Of a stretch of 34,880 nt of DNA, positions 23,840-29,468 are shown in pieces. This stretch comes from Iamia sp964643485. GTDB lineage: Bacteria > Actinomycetota > Acidimicrobiia > Acidimicrobiales > Iamiaceae. The notes below the pieces were generated by a model that saw nothing but the letters and a program-made list of their open reading frames with translations, was not told where the DNA came from and ran no database searches. Every line of letters starts with the position of its first letter. Positions within the stretch are counted from its first letter, which is position 1. The position numbers and the translations under genes are program-made. The stretch covers positions 1-34,880 of the forward strand of contig CAZXRA010000288.1 of the NCBI GenBank assembly GCA_964643485.1, in the 5' to 3' direction.

Positions 23840-24607
23840 GTGGCTGACGACGCCGACGTCTCGTCCCCGTGGGGACGCCCCGGTGGGGCGGGGCCCCGGG
23901 GCGGGGCCTCGTCCGGCGTCGCTCCAGCGACCCCACCGGCCGGGGCGCCGCATGCCGGACCTTCGCCCGAGGGGCAGGTGTGGACCCCGCCGCCGTCCAC
24001 CCCGGTTCCCGGTGGCGCACCGTTCGGCCCCGGCTCATCGGGTGCGGGGCTGTCGGGCCGGGCGCTCGTCGCCCTGATCGCGGTGGTCGTCATGGCCTTG
24101 GTGGCTGTCGGCTTGGGTGTGTTCTTCGTGGCGTCGGGTGATGACGATGGCGAGGTGGCGACGGAGGAGACCCGACCCGCCGGGGCCACGGAACCGGTCC
24201 CGGAGGAGACGCCCGGTTCCGAGCCGGAGGTGTCCGAGCCGACCGCCTCCGTCGACATCGGGGAGCCCGGTGAGACGGGGCCGGGCAGCTCACTGGATCT
24301 CTCGGGCACGGTGCCGGGCCTGTCGCCCGAGGCGGGGACCGAGGGCCTGGCCCCGCCCGAGGGGTTCCCCCAGCCGGAGGGGACGGTGCCTGACACTCTG
24401 ACGGGAGGCCTGACCGTTCCGGGGACGGCCGCCGACGCATTGGCCTTCTACGAGGGGGCGTTGCCCGGCGCCGGCTACGCGGTGGAGCCGTCGGAGCTGC
24501 CCGGCGTGGCCGCCGTGCTAGCGGTGACCGGTGATGGCGTCACGGGCCAGCTCGTGTTCCTCGACCTGGGCCTGGGGTCCACCAGCGTGGTCTGGGTGGC
24601 CGGCTGA
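23840..24607 (+). CDS. Single-pass membrane protein with Pro/Gly-rich N-terminus, unknown function
   Basis: A 255-aa protein with the same build as its neighbour: disordered Pro/Gly/Ala N-terminus (1-73), one membrane helix (about 74-98), an acidic Glu/Pro/Thr linker (100-150) and a small outer domain. The C-terminal part (GTAADALAFYEGALPGAGYAVEPSELPGVAAVLAVTGDG) looks like an alpha-beta unit that pairs a helix with a strand, as in domains that bind peptides or ions; I do not recognise it further. Start GTG at 23840. The 125-bp gap to the previous gene holds a large hairpin. Confidence 0.65.
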   Translation: MADDADVSSPWGRPGGAGPRGGASSGVAPATPPAGAPHAGPSPEGQVWTPPPSTPVPGGAPFGPGSSGAGLSGRALVALIAVVVMALVAVGLGVFFVASGDDDGEVATEETRPAGATEPVPEETPGSEPEVSEPTASVDIGEPGETGPGSSLDLSGTVPGLSPEAGTEGLAPPEGFPQPEGTVPDTLTGGLTVPGTAADALAFYEGALPGAGYAVEPSELPGVAAVLAVTGDGVTGQLVFLDLGLGSTSVVWVAG

Positions 24608-24657
24608 CCCAACGGGTTGGCGCCTCCCGACCCTGCCCGGTATCGTCGTCAGTCCGC

Positions 24658-24734
<77 letters not shown>

Positions 24735-24750
24735 ACGAAACCGCAGTTCA

Positions 24751-24774
24751 GGGCCCATCCGAGAGGATGGGCCC
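24751..24774 (+). terminator. tRNA-fMet terminator
   Basis: A perfect 10-bp stem (GGGCCCATCC at 24751-24760 and its complement at 24765-24774) with a GAGA loop, then TCCTCGTTCCC. It lies 16 bases past the tRNA. Confidence 0.75.
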
Positions 24775-24793
24775 TCCTCGTTCCCGGCCCGCC

Positions 24794-24814
24794 TTCTAAC
24801 GGATCTTCTAACGG
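24794..24814 (+). repeat. Paired 9-bp iterons near the left att site
   Basis: TTCTAACGG twice, joined by ATC (12-bp period), 59 bases inside the left att repeat. The same arrangement recurs at 27159-27179, inside the right att repeat. Position, pairing and equal orientation fit integrase arm-type sites. Confidence 0.6.
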
Positions 24815-24861
24815 GAACCGGGGCTTGACATGTCCAGCCGCCGAGTGCCCTGCTCAAGCCG

Positions 24862-25050
24862 CTAAGGGGTTCTGTCCCGGCCGGTCCGCGCTCGGTTGAG
24901 CCTCGCTCTGGTGAGCAGGTAGACGCGGACCGCCACGAGCAGCAACGTCGTGGCCAGGTGTGCAAGGAGGCCGACGACGACAGCAGCGAGAACGCGCTCC
25001 TGCCAGCCCTGCTGTGTGATTCCGACAGCGAGCGCGGCCGCTGAGCACAT
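24862..25050 (-). pseudogene. Remnant of a small membrane protein
   Basis: A 62-aa frame from ATG 25048-25050 with a strong hydrophobic segment (VLAAVVVGLLAHLATTLLLVAV) and a basic tail (YLLTRARLNRARTGRDR). The frame stays open and hydrophobic upstream of the ATG, over the beginning of the opposite-strand DUF1524 fragment, suggesting the end of a longer gene cut at a junction near 25.07 kb. An intact small membrane protein is the alternative. Confidence 0.3.
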
Positions 25051-25585
25051 GGCTGCAACGAGTGCTGCGTTCCTTACGCGTAGGTACTACGACGCAATCG
25101 CGCAACACCGCATCCGGCTGCTGCTGGGCGCGATCGACCACCAGCTTCGCCATGAAGATCCGAACGAGCCGCCAGCCACCATCAACTACGACTCACTGCA
25201 GATCGAACACGTGATGCCGAAGTCATGGAAGGCGCACTGGCCGATCGTCCGAGGTGACGGAGCCGTTGTCGAGACCGACGAGTCTGATCCTCTCTGGACG
25301 AGCCTCGCTGTAGAACGGACCCGCGCCGTCGACCGGATCGGGAATCTGACTCTGGTCACAGGCACCTTCAACCGCGGAGTCTCCAACCTCGGTTGGTCGA
25401 GCAAGAAGCCGGAGTTCGAGAAGCAGAAGTCCCTGGTGATCAACTACGGGATCGCGCAGAGCGACGTTTGGGACGAGGCACAGATGGCTGCTCGGTCCAA
25501 GCAGCTGGCATCCGCGGTGTGCCGACTCTGGCCATCACCAGAGACCCTGCTGAGCGCTGTTGAGCCTGCCCAGCCGGATGGATGA
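25049..25585 (+). pseudogene. C-terminal fragment of a GmrSD-type DUF1524 (HNH) nuclease
   Basis: From about 25076 the translation reads as the end of a DUF262-DUF1524 (GmrSD-like type IV restriction) protein: RRYYDAIAQHRIRLLLGAID, then the HNH-like core IEHVMPKSW, then RIGNLTLVTGTFNRGVSNLGWSSK and FEKQKSLVIN. GmrSD proteins cut DNA with modified bases and use an N-terminal NTPase-like DUF262 domain. That domain (several hundred residues) is missing and no frame carries it upstream. The ATG at 25049 would give 178 aa, but its first nine or so residues are unlike the family. I regard it as a 5'-truncated remnant. Confidence 0.7.
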
Positions 25586-25633
25586 CGAGCCTGTCGCTGA
25601 GCGCCCTCGCAGCGTCTGGCTCGTGACGTGACG

Positions 25634-25987
25634 ATGGCCGGGAGCGGGCTCCCCGAGACCGACGTCGCCCGAGTCCGACGGTGGGTGGCGGAGCAGAACG
25701 AGCGGATCGGAGAGCACATTCACGAGATGCGCGTCGAGATGGACGTCGATGCTCGGGCGATCACGATCCTCGAGTGCCGGCCGCCGTGGCGTGAGGACTG
25801 CGGGCCCGAGTGGACCCGCCAGGAGATCGCTCGCATGCGGTACACGAAGTCGACCAGGGTCTAGACGCTCTACTGGCCCGACCGCCACAGTAGGTTCCAC
25901 CGCTACGAAGAACTCGACCCCACGCCGACGGTCGACCGGCTGCTCGCCGAGATCGAGGCCGACCCCATATGCATCTTCTGGGGCTGA
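25634..25987 (+). pseudogene. DUF3024 gene interrupted by an amber codon
   Basis: A gene for a DUF3024-type protein. The first part reads VRRWVAEQNERIGEHIHEMRVEMDVD, then ITILECRPPWREDCGPEWTRQEIARMRYTKST. TAG at 25862-25864 stops it, but the same frame continues as TLYWPDRHSRFHRYEELDPTP, then VDRLLAEIEADPICIFWG, then TGA at 25985-25987. Family members have Trp at the TAG position, in the block GVWTLYW, so one TGG-to-TAG change explains it. A start at GTG 25628 is possible. The family has no established function and often neighbours mobile or defence genes. Confidence 0.75.
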
Positions 25988-25995
25988 GGAACCGG

Positions 25996-26403
25996 CTACC
26001 TGGTCGTCGAGGCGACCCGACGGGCCACGGTGGCGCATCGCTGGGCCCTCTCGACCGCCTTGGCGGCGACGGATGGTGCGATGTCGTCGGGCTCGTACTC
26101 GGCTTTCGTCTTGAGCGGAAGGAGCCGGCGCAGCTCGCGCTCGACCTCGGCGCCGTCGGGGCCTGCCTGGCGGAGAAGGGCGAGCACCTGGTCGTGGTCC
26201 TCGCCGGCGGCTCGCTTGCCGAGGCGAGCGCCGCAGACGGCGTCGGCGGAGTTGATGCCGGCGTGGATGGCGAGGCTCGTGGCGGCGATGTTGCGGCCTG
26301 CTTCGAGATCGCTGGCCGCGGCCTCGGCGAACTCCGCCGCCTTGGCGGCGTAGGCGCGGACCTGCGCAGCCGACACCGGCCTGGTGCGACCGGGCTTAGC
26401 CAC
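25996..26403 (-). CDS. HEPN-domain protein, putative toxin of a MNT-HEPN pair
   Basis: A 135-aa all-helical protein. Seen: YAAKAAEFAEAAASDLEAGRNIAATSLAIHAGINSADAVCGARLG, a HEPN-type helix pair, the RX5H motif RAAGEDH (Arg64-His70), and RLLPLKTKAEYEPDDI, a typical C-terminal HEPN helix. HEPN proteins are commonly ribonucleases of toxin-antitoxin systems; in HepT/MntA pairs the nucleotidyltransferase AMPylates the HEPN toxin. It starts GTG 26403 and overlaps the nucleotidyltransferase stop by 8 bases; ATG 26424 would overlap more. It is the second gene of the pair and lies inside the tRNA island. Confidence 0.75.
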   Translation of the reverse strand: MAKPGRTRPVSAAQVRAYAAKAAEFAEAAASDLEAGRNIAATSLAIHAGINSADAVCGARLGKRAAGEDHDQVLALLRQAGPDGAEVERELRRLLPLKTKAEYEPDDIAPSVAAKAVERAQRCATVARRVASTTR

Positions 26404-27019
26404 TGCGTACCGCCCGGAGCTCATCGATGCCGAGGCCGTGGACCACACGCCCGTCACGCCGGATGTCGGACCACACCTGGGTGCGGCCGGCGAGCTTCGT
26501 GGCCGCCTCGTCCGCGCTCACTTCGAGGATCTCGACCGGGTTGCCGGTGAGTCGTCGAACCTCACGGCGCCAGAATTCGAGCGAGGCCGACCACGCGTCG
26601 TCGTCCTCGTCGACCTCGGCGGGTCGGACGACGACGACGTCGATGTCGCTGTCGGCCACGGCTTCCCGTCGGGCGAACGATCCGAAGACGATCACGCTCA
26701 CAGGCGGGTGGGGGAGCGCTCCGGTCAGTCGACCCATCTCGTCCAGCACGGTGTCGGTCGAGCGGGCGAGGGCGAGCAGTGCCCGACAGGCGACGTGCTC
26801 GGGCACGAGCCGGAAGAGGGATGCCGGCGGCACCTCCCGTCGCTCGACGACGCCGAGCGCGATCAGGTCGGGCAGCAACCGGGACGCCTGGGCCTGGCTG
26901 ACCCCGGCGAGCTGGGCGATGGTCCGCAGATTCAGCTCGGCCGTGGTCTCGGCCAGGACGGCGAGCACCCGCCCCTGGGCGCCTGGCACGATGGCCTCGA
27001 TCGGTCGCACAAAGTCCAC
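26396..27019 (-). CDS. Winged-helix plus minimal nucleotidyltransferase, MNT antitoxin-like
   Basis: A 207-aa two-domain protein. Residues 15-75 form a MarR/ArsR-like winged helix: ELNLRTIAQLAGVSQAQASRLLPDLIALGVVERR. Residues 107-180 are an MNT-type polymerase-beta fold with GSX10DXD (GSFARREAVADSDID, Gly113-Asp127). MNT proteins AMPylate HEPN toxins at Tyr and so neutralise them; the N-terminal DNA-binding part probably represses the operon. It starts GTG at 27017-27019 and overlaps the HEPN gene, the usual MNT-first order. Palindrome AATGGAACAATCCTTCCATT lies 28 bases upstream. Confidence 0.8.
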   Translation of the reverse strand: MDFVRPIEAIVPGAQGRVLAVLAETTAELNLRTIAQLAGVSQAQASRLLPDLIALGVVERREVPPASLFRLVPEHVACRALLALARSTDTVLDEMGRLTGALPHPPVSVIVFGSFARREAVADSDIDVVVVRPAEVDEDDDAWSASLEFWRREVRRLTGNPVEILEVSADEAATKLAGRTQVWSDIRRDGRVVHGLGIDELRAVRSG

Positions 27020-27047
27020 GACGCCAGGCTACTCAATAGCCAGCAGA

Positions 27048-27067
27048 AATGGAACAATCCTTCCATT
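27048..27067. promoter_or_regulatory. Operator candidate of the MNT-HEPN pair
   Basis: Perfect inverted repeat AATGGAA and TTCCATT with a 6-base centre, in the leader of the MNT gene (28 bases before its GTG). The MNT protein's own winged helix is the obvious candidate ligand. Confidence 0.55.
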
Positions 27068-27158
27068 CATGAGCGATATCGGCCGGCGGCTCGTGAAGCC
27101 CGGCTGTCGGAAGGCGACCGGCCGCCAGCCGATCGCCCCCGCCCTCAGGGGGCCTGAC

Positions 27159-27179
27159 TTCTAACGGATCCTCTAACGG
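27159..27179 (+). repeat. Paired 9-bp iterons near the right att site
   Basis: TTCTAACGG-ATC-CTCTAACGG, one mismatch against the left pair at 24794-24814, in the same orientation, 117 bases inside the right att repeat. See the left pair. Confidence 0.6.
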
Positions 27180-27296
27180 ACGGGCCGTCACGAGCCGCTT
27201 CTGACCGGATCCAGCGGGACAGGCTGGCACGAGAAACAGCAGGTCATCGGCACATTCCGTCATGGAGCGACACGAGCCGGTACGGCCTCGAAGCAC

Positions 27297-27341
27297 CTCA
27301 TAACCCGAAGGTTGCAGGTTCAAATCCTGCCCCCGCCACCA
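27297..27341 (+). repeat. attR-like direct repeat, tRNA-fMet 3' half only
   Basis: Copy of 24690-24734 with one change. The 5' half of the tRNA, including the acceptor and D arm, is absent upstream, so it is not a functional tRNA gene. Confidence 0.9.
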
Positions 27342-27607
27342 CATAGCTGCAACCGAGCCTCAACCGTGGCTATTTCCTCCACGAGATTGAGTTGCAGTGC
27401 GAGTCCGAGGGTCCGGTAAACCCGGGCCCTCGATTCGCGTTCTGCGTTGGCCAGAAGGCCGGCTAGGCCGCTGGCGTGGTCTAGGACCGTCTCGATCTCG
27501 GAAGGGCTCAGCGGAGCGGGGCCACGGTTGTCATCTGGCAGACCAGAACCTCCAGGGATCCCAGGCCGATTCACCACTACGGCAGGGACAACGTCTCCGG
27601 TCGTCAC
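27320..27607 (-). pseudogene. C-terminal remnant of a serine-recombinase-like integrase
   Basis: A 95-aa frame whose stretch LAGLLANAERESRARVYRTLGLALQLNLVEEIATVEARL resembles the C-terminus of large serine recombinases of actinobacterial elements (compare the common 'ADPADRAEVYRxLGxRLxYxP' style of ending). The resolvase catalytic domain, zinc ribbon and most of the recombinase domain are absent. Its last residues (LCGGGGRI) are coded by the right att repeat itself, so the gene ended in the attachment site. I infer a second, older element or the lost integrase of this one. A chance frame is possible. Confidence 0.4.
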
Positions 27608-27748
27608 ACCTAGGACGCCTCTCGACCGTGAGCATCTCCACCAGGGCCTGGCGTGGCACCCCGCCCGATCGAGATGCTCGATCGGCGATGATTTCTGCGA
27701 CCGTCTCCGGTCGACACGTCACAGGCCCATCCGAGTCCGGGAGGAACC

Positions 27749-28450
27749 GTGAACGAACAGACCGCCAACGCCCTGCCCCCCGTCGTCGACCGGCAGACGT
27801 GGCAGGCCGCGCTCGATGACCTTCGAGTACGGGAGAAGGCCGCCACCCGGGAGCTCGACTCCATCGCCGCACAACGCCGCCGGCTGCCGATGGTCGAGCT
27901 CCCGGACTACACGCTGATCGGTCCGGAGGGTCCGATCCGACTGGTCGACGTGTTCGACGGGCGCTCGCAGCTCATCGTCTACAACCACATGTGGTCCGAC
28001 GGTGCGGAGTGGCAGTGCGGCGGCTGCACCTCGCTGACGTCGCAGTACGTGCGGCTGGGCGCCCTGGACAATTACGACGCCCGCTTCGTCATCGTCACCA
28101 ACGGGCCCATCGACGAAGCGCTGGCCTACAAGGCCAAGGTCGGCAACCAGATGGACTGGTACTCGTCGTCGGAGAGCGCGTTCGGCGCCGACGTGGGCGC
28201 CCCGCCCGGGGCAGGCTTCGCGGTGAACGTGTTCCTCCGCGACGGCGACACGGTGTACCGCACCTGGCACACCGACGGCCGCGGCACCGAGCAGCTCAGC
28301 TACACCTTCGCGTTGGTCGACATCCTGCCGTGGGGTCGCCAGGAGGAGTGGCAGGACTCACCCGACGGTTGGCCGCAGTCGCCCACCTACTCGAAGTGGC
28401 TCGACTCCCCCGATGTCGCCCGGCTGTACGGCCCGAACCGAGACGGGTGA
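27749..28450 (+). CDS. DUF899 family thioredoxin-like protein
   Basis: A 233-aa protein of the DUF899 family, a thioredoxin-like fold of unknown role. Seen: VRPP-like opening LRVREKAATRELDSIAAQRRRLPMVELP, then YTLIGPEGPIRLVDVFDGRSQLIVYNHMW, a CXXC motif (Cys90, Cys93 in WQCGGCTSL), and the family ending DWYSSSESAFG, RTWHTDGRGTEQL and LVDILPWGRQEEWQDSPDGWP. GTG start at 27749 is preceded by GGGAGG. It stands alone between the island and the next genes; a redox or peroxide function is inference. Confidence 0.9.
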   Translation: MNEQTANALPPVVDRQTWQAALDDLRVREKAATRELDSIAAQRRRLPMVELPDYTLIGPEGPIRLVDVFDGRSQLIVYNHMWSDGAEWQCGGCTSLTSQYVRLGALDNYDARFVIVTNGPIDEALAYKAKVGNQMDWYSSSESAFGADVGAPPGAGFAVNVFLRDGDTVYRTWHTDGRGTEQLSYTFALVDILPWGRQEEWQDSPDGWPQSPTYSKWLDSPDVARLYGPNRDG

Positions 28451-28725
28451 CGGACGACAGTGGTGGTGGCGTCCCGGGAGCACCGTCGGCGGCCTCGGTG
28501 GCTCGGATCGTTCGCCAGGACAGAGGTCGTCGCCTCGTGTGGTGGGCGTGGGCCTCGGGCGTCCAGGCCGTTCGACCTCGGGCATCGGGTGCAGCGACAC
28601 GACAGCATTCGACGCCGTGCGTCTGAATCAGACGTTGGTCGGCGATGAGAAGCGCCTCATTCGGTCGCCGATGCTGCGTCAGCCCCCGTCGTGGCCGCTG
28701 AGCACTCGGGGAGAGCTGTGAGCGA

Positions 28726-29022
28726 TCAGAGAGTGTCGTCGCGGAGCACGTCGAGGTTGCGGAACGTCGCCGGCCCGTCGCAGAGCTCCGCCATGCGTTG
28801 GGCGAACTCGCCGGTCTCGGGTAGTTCGGAGTTCGCCATCGCCACCTCGTAGGAGGGGAACTCGACGATCTGGACGTAGACGCCGTCGTTGTCGCGGTCG
28901 CGGCAGCTCAACCCATGGGTCGGCGTGCGCTTGCCCTCCGTTGCCGTCATCCACTCATCCATGATCGTGTCGATCTCGTCGTACTTCGAAGTCTTGAACT
29001 CGATGATCTGTACGAAAGCCAT
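28726..29022 (-). CDS. Small dimeric alpha-beta barrel protein (ABM/NIPSNAP-like)
   Basis: A 98-aa protein with a ferredoxin-like alpha-beta fold: FVQIIEFKTSKYDEIDTIMDEWM, GVYVQIVEFPSYEVAMANSELPETGEFAQRMAELC and FRNLDVLRDDTL. The strand-helix-strand repeats and 'F-V-x-I-I-E-F' opening match antibiotic-biosynthesis-monooxygenase or NIPSNAP-like proteins, which act as small dimers. The substrate is unknown. It is read toward DUF899 across a 275-bp gap in which I see no gene. The divergent sigma-factor remnant starts 158 bases away. Confidence 0.65.
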   Translation of the reverse strand: MAFVQIIEFKTSKYDEIDTIMDEWMTATEGKRTPTHGLSCRDRDNDGVYVQIVEFPSYEVAMANSELPETGEFAQRMAELCDGPATFRNLDVLRDDTL

Positions 29023-29180
29023 TGTCGTCGTCTCCCGATAGCCGGCTGCAGGTCACGACCCTACGACTCCGGGTGACGCGCCGCCCGGGTGCGTCGCTGC
29101 TGAAGATGGAGGCTCGGCGGTGGATGGCGTCGCGCCGCGACCGGGGAACCAGCTCGGGCGTGTGTGCGTCGGAGGAACGG

Positions 29181-29468
29181 ATGGTCGACTTCACGGAGCT
29201 GGTGGAATCCGAGAGCCGGGGCCTGGTCGCGGCCGTGACGGCGATCATCGGCGACGAGGGGGTGTGGCCGGCGGCCAGTGCCCTCCCCCGAGACCAGGCC
29301 ATCGCCATCGCCCTGCGGTACGGCGCCGACCTCGGCGTCGAGGACATGGCCGAGACCCTGGGATCGATCGTCCCGGCGGTGAAGCCCCTCCTCCATCGAG
29401 GCCGGGCGACGCTCCGGTCGTCACCCACCATGCAGTCGTATGCGGACCGAGGAGCAGATCCCTCATGA
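29181..29468 (+). CDS. ECF sigma factor lacking sigma-2 (internally deleted)
   Basis: A 95-aa protein with a strong GGAGGAACGG before the ATG. Residues 1-26 (MVDFTELVESESRGLV, then AVTAIIGDE) look like the ECF start; after that the sequence jumps to the sigma-4 region (LPRDQAIAIALRYGADLGVEDMAETLGSIVPAVKPLLHRGRATL). The roughly 80-residue sigma-2 and linker, which bind the -10 box and core polymerase, are gone without a frame shift. Pro now sits in the recognition helix (VKPLLHR), a further sign of decay. It overlaps the next gene as ATGA, the place where an ECF gene is usual next to its membrane partner. Probably non-functional as a sigma factor. Confidence 0.7.
   Translation: MVDFTELVESESRGLVAAVTAIIGDEGVWPAASALPRDQAIAIALRYGADLGVEDMAETLGSIVPAVKPLLHRGRATLRSSPTMQSYADRGADPS

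Noticed and set aside
27297..27341. A second tRNA-Met gene
   Set aside because: Only the 3' 45 bases are present; the acceptor 5' strand and D arm are absent.
28451..28725. Several small frames in the gap between DUF899 and the 98-aa gene
   Set aside because: Short, mutually overlapping, with no ribosome site; I see no gene or clear signal in this gap.
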